Shown one piece after another: positions 16,383-25,159 of a stretch of DNA of 47,805 bases. Numbering within the stretch: the first letter of the stretch is position 1; each line of letters opens with the position of its first letter. The translations under genes were made by a program, and so were the position numbers. The stretch spans positions 1 to 47,805 of the forward strand of contig JADJGZ010000061.1 of assembly GCA_016707785.1 (NCBI GenBank), written 5' to 3'. The notes below the pieces were generated by a model, which was given only the letters and a program-made list of their open reading frames with translations, searched no databases and was not told the origin of the DNA. The stretch is from Bacteroidales bacterium (lineage in GTDB: Bacteria > Bacteroidota > Bacteroidia > Bacteroidales > UBA4417).

Positions 16383-17306
16383 ATGACATGGGAATCCTAT
16401 CGCAGAGGGTTTGAAACTTACCTGAGGCTTGAAAAGTCTTTGTCAGGCAATTCTATTGTGGCCTACAGGAATGATCTGCAAAAATTCATATCATTCCTTG
16501 AAGAAGGACAAAGATCGCTTCAGCCTTCACAGGTAAATCTGCAGGACATGCAGGAATTTCTGAAATGGCTGAATAACAGCCAGTTGAATGCCCGGTCGCA
16601 AATGCGTATTATTTCAGGGATACGTGCCTTCTATCATTACCTTTTATTGGAGAATATGGTTCAGAATGATCCTACTGAACTATTGGAATCTCCAAGGATT
16701 GGAAGAAAATTGCCGGATGTACTTTCAGTAAATGATATTGAAAGACTTATTTTGGCTATTGATCTTTCGAAGCCTGAAGGAGAGCGAAATAAAGCCATAA
16801 TTGAGACTCTCTATGGATGCGGGTTGAGGGTTTCAGAACTCATCGATCTAAAAATCAGCCAAATAAACTTCAAGGAAGAATATATCAAAGTGATGGGTAA
16901 AGGGAATAAGGAGCGATTAGTACCAATTGGCACTAAAGCCAGCCGGCAGATCCAGATTTATCTTCATGAAATAAGAAGCCATCTTCTGATCAAAAAAGGT
17001 CATGAAGATTTTGTTTTCCTGAACAGAAGAGGAAGTAAATTAACGCGTGTGATGATTTTCACCATTTTGAAGGACCTCTGCATTCTTGCCGGAATCCATA
17101 AAAGCATCAGTCCTCATACCCTTCGTCATTCTTTTGCCACCCACCTGGTAGAAGGAGGTGCAGATTTAAGGGCAGTACAAGAGATGCTTGGTCATCAGAG
17201 TATCACAACTACAGAAATATACACACATTTAAGCCGTGAATTTCTGAGGGATGCCGTGCTTTCTCATCATCCCATCTATGGGGATAATTGGGGAAAAGGT
17301 AAATAG
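16383..17306 (+). CDS. xerD: Site-specific tyrosine recombinase XerD/XerC
   Basis: A 307-residue tyrosine recombinase. It has an N-terminal SAM-like core-binding domain (1-90) and a catalytic domain with Arg149 (GCGLRVSE), Lys173, His245 and Arg248 (PHTLRHSF), His271 (GHQSI) and nucleophile Tyr280 (EIYTHLS). It resolves chromosome dimers at dif. The MTWESYRRGFETYLRLEKSLS opening is characteristic of the XerD-like chromosomal enzymes of Bacteroidota. Its location beside housekeeping genes and lack of mobile-element context argue for the chromosomal Xer enzyme rather than an integrase. XerC versus XerD cannot be settled by eye. Confidence 0.9.
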   Translation: MTWESYRRGFETYLRLEKSLSGNSIVAYRNDLQKFISFLEEGQRSLQPSQVNLQDMQEFLKWLNNSQLNARSQMRIISGIRAFYHYLLLENMVQNDPTELLESPRIGRKLPDVLSVNDIERLILAIDLSKPEGERNKAIIETLYGCGLRVSELIDLKISQINFKEEYIKVMGKGNKERLVPIGTKASRQIQIYLHEIRSHLLIKKGHEDFVFLNRRGSKLTRVMIFTILKDLCILAGIHKSISPHTLRHSFATHLVEGGADLRAVQEMLGHQSITTTEIYTHLSREFLRDAVLSHHPIYGDNWGKGK

Positions 17307-17316
17307 TACAACGGGA

Positions 17317-17745
17317 CTAGAAACAACTCCAGCTAACCAGGGTAAGGTCAGCATCAACAAAATAGAAATCGATCTGGGCATCATCAAATGTCAGCCTATG
17401 TTCACCCCAGGTTTCATCTTCTTCTTCGAATTCCTCAAAGCCTTCAGATTTCATAAGGTTAATAATATCCGACTTATTTAACTTGAAAACCTTTTTACCA
17501 AACAACTCTGTTTCGATATTATCGCTCTCAATTGTGCTTAAAACAGGCTCAATGGTAGTGGCATCAAAGAAGAAATTCAATCCGATTTCTTCATAATTCC
17601 ACACAATGCTTTCGAGTGAACCATCGCATTGATTATCGAGTTCCTCAGTTTCTCCGGGTTCACCAAACATGGCCCTTACAGGTTCAGTGCTGCTTTTGAA
17701 GGGTAATCCGGCAATGCCTTCACGCAGCTTAATTTCCAATTTCAT
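17317..17745 (-). CDS. Hypothetical cytoplasmic protein
   Basis: A 142-residue acidic protein with no signal peptide or membrane segment. It has an acidic cluster 'EGFEEFEEEDETWGEH' and several aromatic strands ('IVWNYEEIGLNFFFDA', 'DAQIDFYFVDADLT'), suggesting an alpha/beta fold. It was not assigned to a family. It is convergent with xerD, the two stop codons being about 10 bases apart. Confidence 0.75.
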   Translation of the reverse strand: MKLEIKLREGIAGLPFKSSTEPVRAMFGEPGETEELDNQCDGSLESIVWNYEEIGLNFFFDATTIEPVLSTIESDNIETELFGKKVFKLNKSDIINLMKSEGFEEFEEEDETWGEHRLTFDDAQIDFYFVDADLTLVSWSCF

Positions 17746-17831
17746 TCTTAGATAATGTGTTTAAAAGGTCTGCTGTTATTCGATCAACAGGTAAATATAG
17801 GTAATTTGATTTCCAAAAAGCAAGTAAAATT

Positions 17832-18641
17832 TCATTTAAATGGTGAATTCAATTCCTTCGCCATATGACGATAGGTTTGCCAATCGACCAGGCGGGGAAA
17901 CCATTGTTTCAGGAAGACAGCTAATTTACCTTCGAAAAAGGTAAGGATTAATTGCCTTCTATGATTTTTTACGGCTTTATAAATTCTTCTTGCCACCCTT
18001 TCGGCACTCATCAATGATTTTTCATTCAGGGGTGTTTCTCCTTGTTCCATTCCATTGGCAGTAAGCGCTGTTTTCCTGATATTCGATGCAGTGAAACCAG
18101 GTGCTACAACTAAAACCCGCAAACCATTTCTCAGGTTTTCAACCCTCAGTGTATCAAGGAAACCTCTGACAGCAAATTTAGAAGCTGAATATCCTGTCCT
18201 ACCTGGAAGGCCAATATGTCCGGCTACGGATATCACACCTACAACCGTGCCTTTCGATTTGAGCAGATGGGGTAAAGCATATTTGGTGCAATATACAGTC
18301 CCCCAGAAATTTGTATCCATCAACCGACGCATGACACTGAGGTCAAGGTCCCTGAATATGGCCCGCATACTAATCCCGGCATTATTGATCAGTATATCGA
18401 TTCTCCCAAACTTATGAATGGTTTCATCAATGATTCTTTTGCAATCTGCTTCAATACTAACATCTGCCTGAACAATCAGGACTTCAGATCCATCAGCTTC
18501 AATTCCGGCGGCAACTGCTTTTAACTGTTCCAGGTTCCGGGCAGCCAATACCACTTTTGAACCCCTTGATCCATAGACCTGGGCAAGCGATTTCCCGATT
18601 CCGGAAGAGGCACCTGTAATGATCACTACTTTATCCTTCAT
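17832..18641 (-). CDS. Short-chain dehydrogenase/reductase
   Basis: A 269-residue classical SDR: nucleotide-binding TGASSGIG (9-16), NNAGI (86-90), and catalytic Ser138, Tyr151 and Lys155 (YSASK). Starting at 18641 (MKDKVVIITGAS) puts the motif at its normal position; an upstream extension lacks support. The C-terminal 'LTFFEGKLAVFLKQWFP' hydrophobic stretch resembles DltE/YqjQ-like SDRs. The substrate is unknown. It is divergent from the aminotransferase gene. Confidence 0.9.
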   Translation of the reverse strand: MKDKVVIITGASSGIGKSLAQVYGSRGSKVVLAARNLEQLKAVAAGIEADGSEVLIVQADVSIEADCKRIIDETIHKFGRIDILINNAGISMRAIFRDLDLSVMRRLMDTNFWGTVYCTKYALPHLLKSKGTVVGVISVAGHIGLPGRTGYSASKFAVRGFLDTLRVENLRNGLRVLVVAPGFTASNIRKTALTANGMEQGETPLNEKSLMSAERVARRIYKAVKNHRRQLILTFFEGKLAVFLKQWFPRLVDWQTYRHMAKELNSPFK

Positions 18642-18741
18642 AAACCCTGACAAGATATGATATCCGATAATGTATATGTTACGCAATAATAAGGATTATC
18701 CCTTCTGAAGGCAAGAAATTAAGAATTTTTAGCTTAAAGCC

Positions 18742-18749
18742 TTACCTTT
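18742..18749 (+). promoter_or_regulatory. -7 box TACCTTTG of the aminotransferase
   Basis: An exact TAnnTTTG ending 22 bases before the ATG at 18772. It overlaps the upstream in-frame TTG at 18748, which is therefore not a plausible translation start. Confidence 0.55.
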
Positions 18750-18771
18750 GACCGTCAAATCTAAGCTTTCA

Positions 18772-19962
18772 ATGTTAACTAACCGGCAACTCTTTCTTCA
18801 AAACCTTGCCCAGACCAGTGACTCACCAATTGGTCTTGAGATTGAACGTGCAGAAGGAATCTATCTTTATTCAACCACTGGAAAGCGATATGCGGACCTG
18901 ATATCCGGGATTTCCGTCAGCAATACAGGACACAGGCATCCTAAGGTGATCGCTGCAATCAAAGAGCAACTCGACCATTATCTGCACCTGATGGTATATG
19001 GAGAGTATATTCAAGCCCCCCAGGTAAAATTAGCTTCCCGACTAGCAGGGTTATTACCCGCTTCACTCTCCTCTACTTACCTGGTGAACAGTGGAAGTGA
19101 GGCTGTAGAAGGGGCTTTGAAACTTGCAAAGCGATTTACAGGAAGAAGAGAAATCATTTCCTTTTATGGTGCGTATCATGGTGGAACTCACGGAAGCCTA
19201 AGTATCATGGGTGATGAAAGATTAAAAAAGCCATTTTACCCCTTACTTCCTGAAGTCCGGCACCTGACGATCAACTCTCCTGAAGACCTTAACCTGATCA
19301 CCGAACATACAGCCTGTGTCATCATTGAACCTGTTCAAGGTGAAGCAGGCGTAATCAAAGCCAATCAAGAATTTCTGAAAGCTCTAAAAGACAGGTGTGT
19401 AAAGTGTGGGGCATTACTCATTTTCGATGAAATTCAGACAGGATTCGGACGGACCGGATCACTTTTTGCCTTTGAACAATTGGGGGTTATTCCGGATATC
19501 CTGCTGCTTGCTAAAGGTATGGGAGGTGGGCTGCCCATCGGAGCATTCATATCATCTGAAAAAATCATGGCTTCCTTAAGTCATGACCCTGCCCTGGGAC
19601 ATATAACTACTTTCGGTGGAAACCCGGTTTGTTGTGCTGCTGCATTGGCTAACCTTGAGGTAATCCTGGAAGAAGATCTTTTATCATTTGTCAGCAGCAA
19701 AGAATCCTTGTTCAGGGAATCACTTGAAGGATTGAAAGGTGTCATGGAGTATCGGTCAGCCGGGTTATTGATAGCTGTTGAAATGGAAAATTTTCAAAAA
19801 GTAAAGGGTGTGATAGATTACTGCCTGGAGCAAGGGGTCATCGTCGACTGGTTTTTATTTAATGACAGATCTATCCGCATTGCACCTCCACTGACTATTA
19901 CCCTGGAGGAAATCAGGGAATCATGCATCATCCTGAAAGACGCTTTTAACAGAGCTGAATAA
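18772..19962 (+). CDS. Class-III PLP-dependent aminotransferase
   Basis: A 396-residue fold-type I enzyme of the acetylornithine/ornithine aminotransferase superfamily. It has 'NSGSEAVEGALKLAKR' (107-121), FDEIQTGFGRTG with Asp219 contacting PLP, and Schiff-base Lys248 in LLAKGMGGG. The start at 18772 is set by a promoter box overlapping the only upstream alternative. No arginine, lysine or biotin pathway genes surround it, so the substrate is open; omega-amino donors are typical. It begins a rightward gene run (GH29, deiminase-like, aat) with small gaps. Confidence 0.88.
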   Translation: MLTNRQLFLQNLAQTSDSPIGLEIERAEGIYLYSTTGKRYADLISGISVSNTGHRHPKVIAAIKEQLDHYLHLMVYGEYIQAPQVKLASRLAGLLPASLSSTYLVNSGSEAVEGALKLAKRFTGRREIISFYGAYHGGTHGSLSIMGDERLKKPFYPLLPEVRHLTINSPEDLNLITEHTACVIIEPVQGEAGVIKANQEFLKALKDRCVKCGALLIFDEIQTGFGRTGSLFAFEQLGVIPDILLLAKGMGGGLPIGAFISSEKIMASLSHDPALGHITTFGGNPVCCAAALANLEVILEEDLLSFVSSKESLFRESLEGLKGVMEYRSAGLLIAVEMENFQKVKGVIDYCLEQGVIVDWFLFNDRSIRIAPPLTITLEEIRESCIILKDAFNRAE

Positions 19963-20006
19963 AAATCCCAGTTTTTCCCGATTAATCACAACTAAAGAAT
20001 TATTCA

Positions 20007-22235
20007 ATGCATCTCAGGAAATGGAAAATTGCTTTTTCCCTCCTATTTCTTCCTGTTTTATTGTTGCAGGGTCAGGAGGAATATACAGGTAACCCGGCTG
20101 TTACAGTCCCGGAAAACTGCAGCCCGGAGAGAGTTGCAGAAATTGCAGCCACTGTTACTCCTGCTTTGAGACAATTGAAATGGCAACAGATGGAATTGAC
20201 TACATTCCTGCATTTTTCCCCCAATACCTATTATGATCAGGAATGGGGGAAAGGGAATGAAGATGCGGCCAGATTTAACCCCGCGCAATTTGATGCCAAT
20301 CAATGGGTTAAGGTGTGCAAGGAAGCAGGATCAAAATGCATTATTATTACTGCAAAGCATCATGATGGATTTTGCTTATGGCCTTCAAAATATACCAGTC
20401 ACAGTGTTGCTGCAAGTCCGTGGAAATCCGGAAAAGGTGATATCCTCAGGGAATTGTCGGATGCATGTCATAAAGCCGGGGTTGGATTTGGTGTTTATCT
20501 CTCACCCTGGGACCGTCATGAGCCAAGCTATGGAAGTGAAGCTTATAATACCTTTTTTCTGAACCAGTTAACAGAACTTCTTACTCAATATGGCAAGGTC
20601 ACTGAGGTGTGGTTTGATGGTGCCTGTGGTGAAGGTCCCAATGGAAAGAAACAGGTTTATGACTGGGCAGCATATTATAGCCTGATCAGGAAATTACAAC
20701 CTGAAGCAGTAATTGCGGTGATGGGTCCTGATGTGAGATGGGTTGGAACGGAGAGCGGGTATGGCAGAGAGACAGAATGGTCAGTAGTTCCCATGGACCT
20801 TTCCAACCAGGAAGACATTGCCGGTAACTCTCAACAATCAGCCAGCAGTGAAGGTTTTATCCCAAGCGGCGATATGACGAACCAGGATTTGGGAAGCCGG
20901 GAGATCATTGCTAAATCAAGAAACCTTATCTGGTATCCTTCAGAGGTGGATGTCTCAATTCGTCCAGGTTGGTTTTGGCATGAATCGGAAAATGAAAGAG
21001 TAAAAACAGCTGAGAAACTCCTGGATATCTATTTCAATTCTGTTGGAAAGAATTCTGTGTTGTTACTGAATATCCCCCCGGATCAAAGAGGACTTATCCA
21101 TGAAAATGATATTGCCTCTTTGAATGGATGGAGGTATGCTATTGACAATACTTTTAAGATAAACCGGGCAGAGAAATCGCAGATTCATATCAGCGGTTCA
21201 CCGGGAAATATCAACGGGAGTTATTTGTTTGACAGAAACGATGCGTCTGACATTTTACTTCCAACTGAAAAAGAATGTACCATCGATTTTGACCTTGGCG
21301 AAAGCCAAACCTTTGATGTGCTAATGCTACAGGAGAATATCCGTATTGGTCAAAGAATCGAAAAATTCAGATTTGACGCAAAGGTTGAAGGCAAATGGAA
21401 GAACCTATGCAGAGGAACAACTGTTGGTTACAAAAGATTGTTGCGATTTGAAGCTGTTACAGCACAAGAAGTAAGATTAATCATTGAGCAAAGCAGGTTA
21501 GCCCCGGCCTTATCAGAATTTGGATTGTTTATTCAGCCACCCTCTGTCCAGGCTCAACCAGCCACAGCCACCTTCAAGGATTCAGTGAGAGTTACTCTTT
21601 CTTCCCCCTTAAAAGGAGTAAACATCTATTATACAATTGATGGCTCTAACCCTGATATAAACGACATCCCTTATGAACAACCTATACTTCTTCAGAAAAC
21701 CACTAAGCTTAAATTTGTAGCCATATCCAGTGAAGGCATCCAGGGTTTTTGCACTAGTGCTGATTATGGAAAATCCAGTTATAACATCAGGCTCGAGAAT
21801 GCCGCAGATCCGAGATATGATGGAGGTGGCCCAATGGGATTGACAGACGGGATAAGAGGATCGATGGATCATGCAGATGGAAGATGGACTGGATTTCCCG
21901 GGAAAAATCTTGAAGCAACCATTGATCTTGGAATCAATAAACCAATAGAAAAAATTGGGATTTCCTTCCTGGAAGAAACTGCTTCATGGATTTTCAAACC
22001 GCAACAAGTTGCAATTCTTGTATCGGATGATGGTGTAGCATTCAAAGAAATTTATTCTATTTCCAATGACCCACCAACAAAAGACCAATCCACTCGTTTT
22101 AGTGTATCAACAAGTTATCATGGAGAAGCCCGTTATATTAAGATTATCGCAACTCCGCAAAACCCTGTTCCAAACTGGCATCCGGGAGCCGGAACCAGTG
22201 CCTGGATATTCGCTGATGAGATTTCAATTGAATAG
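20007..22235 (+). CDS. GH29 alpha-L-fucosidase with C-terminal accessory domains
   Basis: A 742-residue exported enzyme with a signal peptide (residues 1-22, ending LLLQGQ). The GH29 catalytic domain (about 50-345) contains the AKHHDGFCLWPS motif and catalytic nucleophile Asp204 in EVWFDGA. It is followed by a discoidin/F5-8C-like region (about 395-510), a chitobiase-C-like beta domain ('VNIYYTIDGSNPD', about 515-585) and a second F5/8-type C domain (about 600-742). It removes alpha-linked fucose from host or plant glycans, probably in the periplasm. No T9SS tail is seen. The last 20 bases overlap the start of the next gene. Confidence 0.93.
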   Translation: MHLRKWKIAFSLLFLPVLLLQGQEEYTGNPAVTVPENCSPERVAEIAATVTPALRQLKWQQMELTTFLHFSPNTYYDQEWGKGNEDAARFNPAQFDANQWVKVCKEAGSKCIIITAKHHDGFCLWPSKYTSHSVAASPWKSGKGDILRELSDACHKAGVGFGVYLSPWDRHEPSYGSEAYNTFFLNQLTELLTQYGKVTEVWFDGACGEGPNGKKQVYDWAAYYSLIRKLQPEAVIAVMGPDVRWVGTESGYGRETEWSVVPMDLSNQEDIAGNSQQSASSEGFIPSGDMTNQDLGSREIIAKSRNLIWYPSEVDVSIRPGWFWHESENERVKTAEKLLDIYFNSVGKNSVLLLNIPPDQRGLIHENDIASLNGWRYAIDNTFKINRAEKSQIHISGSPGNINGSYLFDRNDASDILLPTEKECTIDFDLGESQTFDVLMLQENIRIGQRIEKFRFDAKVEGKWKNLCRGTTVGYKRLLRFEAVTAQEVRLIIEQSRLAPALSEFGLFIQPPSVQAQPATATFKDSVRVTLSSPLKGVNIYYTIDGSNPDINDIPYEQPILLQKTTKLKFVAISSEGIQGFCTSADYGKSSYNIRLENAADPRYDGGGPMGLTDGIRGSMDHADGRWTGFPGKNLEATIDLGINKPIEKIGISFLEETASWIFKPQQVAILVSDDGVAFKEIYSISNDPPTKDQSTRFSVSTSYHGEARYIKIIATPQNPVPNWHPGAGTSAWIFADEISIE

Positions 22236-23883
22236 AACGTATCTTACATATATTTTGATCATCATTTGTCTGAACACATTATTCGTTCAGAACCTGCAAT
22301 CACAGCAACTGATAATGCCTGCTGAGTTTGAGAAGAATGAAGGCATCCTGGTCCGCTGGCCTTACCAGGCAGATATGGATTCTACTATCGCGGAATTGGT
22401 GAAACATATTTCATCGGAAGGAAAAACCTGGATATTATTCGATGCATCGAATGTGAGTTGTGATACCGTGTGCATTAAAAATTTTCTCGAAAACCAGGGT
22501 GCTTTATACGATAGCCTGTTTTTCCTGCAAATACCCTCTGAAACCGGGAGAATAAGGGATTATGGTCCTATCACAGGATATATGTATAATTCATCTGTGT
22601 ATGAACGTTTCTTTTATGATCCCGGATATTCCCTATACTCTCAACCCTTAAATGATAGTGTACCCCAGTTATTATCAGATTTAACGGGTATTCCGGTTAA
22701 TGATCTTTTCATGAATCTGGAAGGAGGAAATATTCAATTTGATGGCTTGAAAACAGGATTTGGATCCCTGCGACTTCTTGGACAGAATCCAACTTTCAAT
22801 GAAACAACCTTGTGTAATCAATTAAAGAGTTATTTCCGGCTTAATGAGTTTATTTTGCTTCCAATCCCGGAAAATATTGGGGGAGCAGACTGGCATCGGA
22901 CGGATATGTTTATGAAAGTGCTTGATACCGAAACCATACTTATCAGTGAATACCCGGATTGGGTTCCTGACTATGAGATCATTGAAGGTATCGCTGATAG
23001 CCTGGGATTATTAATGAATGGATTTGGAAAGCCTTACAATATCATCAGGATCCCCGCTCCAACTCTTGAAGATGGGACCTATGCCAATGAACCGACCGAT
23101 GAGGTGAGATCCTATACCAATGCACTTATTATGAATAGGAAAGTCATTGTTCCCTCTTATGGCACTCTTTCTGACAGCATTGCAAAAGCCATTTACCAGG
23201 AAGCCATGCCAGGCTATGAAATCGTAATGGTTGATTCCAGGAGTCTTTCCGGGTCATATGGAGCCATTCATACATATACCTGCCAGCTTCCCCAATCGGA
23301 ACTCCTTCGTTTTCAACACTACAGAATCAATGGAGAGCAGGAGTTTCAACCTGAGATGCCAATTTCATGTTACCCTCAAACCAATTCCATGATTGACAGC
23401 TTATTGGTACACTACAGGGTACATCCTTCTCAGGCTTTTTCCACTTCCCGTATGTTTCCTGCCTGCCCTGGATTTATCGGCACAATACCCGACTTATCCC
23501 CTGGCGATACCGTTTCCTATTATCTTTCAATGCACACGCCTGGCAATCAGGTTACAGAGCCTCTTCCGGCACCTGATGCAGTCTACACATTCTGGTTTCC
23601 GCAAATCCAGACAGAAATTCGCGAGAGTTTTGAAACAAATCAAACGATGAAATTGTATCCTAATCCCAATGATGGAAGTTTTATATGTGAATTGGCGACA
23701 AATCCTATCACAGGAAAAACTTTTGAACTCATTGATGTTTATGGAAATAAATGTCTGACAATCAACATTCAGGACAAAAAGACACTTATACAAGTGCCCT
23801 CTGAACTAAAAAATGGTGTATATTTAGGCAGGATTCTAACATCTGATGCACCATTAGTGAACAGGATTATCCTGCAACGATAG
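22216..23883 (+). CDS. Secreted agmatine/peptidylarginine-deiminase-like protein with T9SS sorting domain
   Basis: A 555-residue protein starting at 22216 inside the GH29 stop region. Its signal peptide (residues 8-30) follows MRFQLNR. The deiminase (guanidino-group-modifying) fold has RDYGP with Asp115 and a YTNAL motif with Asn302. However, the usual HxD reads WHRTD (His227, Asp230) and the usual catalytic 'GAxHC' reads GAIHTYTC, with Thr353 in the Cys position and a Cys at 356. A T9SS type-A sorting domain (about 480-555, 'LYPNPNDGSF') sends it to the surface, as for Porphyromonas PPAD. It may be a divergent or inactive deiminase. Confidence 0.82.
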   Translation: MRFQLNRTYLTYILIIICLNTLFVQNLQSQQLIMPAEFEKNEGILVRWPYQADMDSTIAELVKHISSEGKTWILFDASNVSCDTVCIKNFLENQGALYDSLFFLQIPSETGRIRDYGPITGYMYNSSVYERFFYDPGYSLYSQPLNDSVPQLLSDLTGIPVNDLFMNLEGGNIQFDGLKTGFGSLRLLGQNPTFNETTLCNQLKSYFRLNEFILLPIPENIGGADWHRTDMFMKVLDTETILISEYPDWVPDYEIIEGIADSLGLLMNGFGKPYNIIRIPAPTLEDGTYANEPTDEVRSYTNALIMNRKVIVPSYGTLSDSIAKAIYQEAMPGYEIVMVDSRSLSGSYGAIHTYTCQLPQSELLRFQHYRINGEQEFQPEMPISCYPQTNSMIDSLLVHYRVHPSQAFSTSRMFPACPGFIGTIPDLSPGDTVSYYLSMHTPGNQVTEPLPAPDAVYTFWFPQIQTEIRESFETNQTMKLYPNPNDGSFICELATNPITGKTFELIDVYGNKCLTINIQDKKTLIQVPSELKNGVYLGRILTSDAPLVNRIILQR

Positions 23884-23890
23884 ATTTTCA

Positions 23891-24571
23891 ATGGCTATCC
23901 CAATTTCGAAGAAAGAGCTTAATTTCCCTGACCCAGATGAGGCCGATGATTCCGGATTGCTGGCGGTTGGCGGTGATCTGAGTATTGAAAGGCTCAAACT
24001 GGCTTATTCAAATGGTATTTTCCCCTGGTATGAAGAAGGGATGCCGATCCTTTGGTGGTCACCAGATCCCAGGATGGTATTGTTTCCAAAGAAGATGATC
24101 ATATCTCATAGTCTTAAACAAGTTATAAAGAAAAACAGTTTTACCATCACTTTTGATCGGGAATTTGAAAAAGTGATCGATGAATGTTCTGTAACTCCTA
24201 GAAAAGAGCAGGAAGGCACCTGGATAACCAGGGAAATGAAATCGGCATATTTAAGACTTCATGAAGCCGGATTTGCCCATTCCGTTGAGGCATGGCTGGA
24301 TAATAAGTTAGTCGGAGGTTTATATGGGGTATCCCTGGGAAGGGCATTTTTTGGAGAATCAATGTTTCATAAGGAAACGAATGCATCCAAAGTTGCGCTT
24401 TTTCACCTGGTTGAGCGACTCATGGAATGGGAATATGAGATCATCGATGCCCAGGTCTATACGAATCATCTTGAAAGCCTGGGAGGAGAATTGATACCCA
24501 GGGACCAGTATCTCAGGATGCTTGAAAAAGCTCTTGTAAAGCCTGGTAGAATTGGTCTTTGGGAATTCTGA
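23891..24571 (+). CDS. aat: Leucyl/phenylalanyl-tRNA-protein transferase
   Basis: A 226-residue N-end-rule enzyme that adds Leu or Phe from aminoacyl-tRNA to proteins with N-terminal Arg or Lys, marking them for ClpS/ClpAP. Family blocks are 'GLLAVGGDLSIERLKLAYSN', 'GIFPWYEEGMPILWWSPDPR', 'GGLYGVSLGRAFFGESMF' and 'DAQVYTNHLESLGGELIPR'. Length matches E. coli Aat (234). It starts seven bases after the deiminase-like gene, probably by chance of a compact genome rather than shared function. Confidence 0.96.
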   Translation: MAIPISKKELNFPDPDEADDSGLLAVGGDLSIERLKLAYSNGIFPWYEEGMPILWWSPDPRMVLFPKKMIISHSLKQVIKKNSFTITFDREFEKVIDECSVTPRKEQEGTWITREMKSAYLRLHEAGFAHSVEAWLDNKLVGGLYGVSLGRAFFGESMFHKETNASKVALFHLVERLMEWEYEIIDAQVYTNHLESLGGELIPRDQYLRMLEKALVKPGRIGLWEF

Positions 24572-24644
24572 TTCCCAGTTTTTGAATCATATTAAGAAGT
24601 CGTTTTTTTTGAAAAATAAGATAAAATCCATCACACATATATTC

Positions 24645-25136
24645 ATGGGAGAAGGTAATCAAAATCACAGGCAATTGGAATTCATGCGGTTAGCCATACA
24701 ATTGGCCGGGGAAAATGCAGAGAAGGGAAATGGGGGACCATTCGGAGCGGTAGTAGTTAAGAATGGAGAAATTGTTTCTGCCTGTGCCAATCGGGTCACT
24801 TCAAGCAATGATCCAACAGCACATGCAGAAGTTGTTGCTATCAGGGAAGCTTGTACTAAACTGAACACATTCGATCTTTCAGAGTGTGAAATATATGCCA
24901 GTTGTGAGCCTTGTCCAATGTGTCTTGGAGCTATTATGTGGGCCAGGATTGAAAAGCTTTACTTCGCTGCCAGCAGAGAGGATGCAGCAAAAGCCGGGTT
25001 TGATGATGAGTTGTTTTATCGTGAACTCAGTCTTCCTGTAGAAAAGAGAAAGTTGCCGGTTTCGCAACTCATGCAGCAGGAAGCCATCCATGTATTTGAC
25101 CAATGGAATGAAAATCCTTACAAAATTGAATATTAG
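24645..25136 (+). CDS. guaD: Guanine deaminase-type nucleoside deaminase
   Basis: A 163-residue cytidine-deaminase-fold enzyme with zinc ligand His60 and catalytic Glu62 (HAEV), and Cys90/Cys93 (CEPCPMC). Features shared with Bacillus-type guanine deaminase are 'GGPFGAVVVKNG', 'TSSNDPTAHAEV', 'AGFDDELFYRE' and the C-terminal NPYKIEY. It converts guanine to xanthine. The start at 24645 is preferred because the family opens with a similar 10-residue lead. A TadA-like tRNA deaminase is the alternative, but the C-terminal swap segment favours guanine deaminase. Confidence 0.85.
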   Translation: MGEGNQNHRQLEFMRLAIQLAGENAEKGNGGPFGAVVVKNGEIVSACANRVTSSNDPTAHAEVVAIREACTKLNTFDLSECEIYASCEPCPMCLGAIMWARIEKLYFAASREDAAKAGFDDELFYRELSLPVEKRKLPVSQLMQQEAIHVFDQWNENPYKIEY

Positions 25137-25159
25137 GAACTAAGAATCGAATAAGTCAA

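Noticed and set aside
16383..17306. Integrase of a mobile element
   Set aside because: Length, N-terminus and housekeeping context fit chromosomal XerD/XerC; no attachment repeats or cargo genes are present.
18748..18771. TTG start of the aminotransferase
   Set aside because: The TTG lies inside a perfect -7 promoter box; the ATG at 18772 gives a normal family N-terminus.
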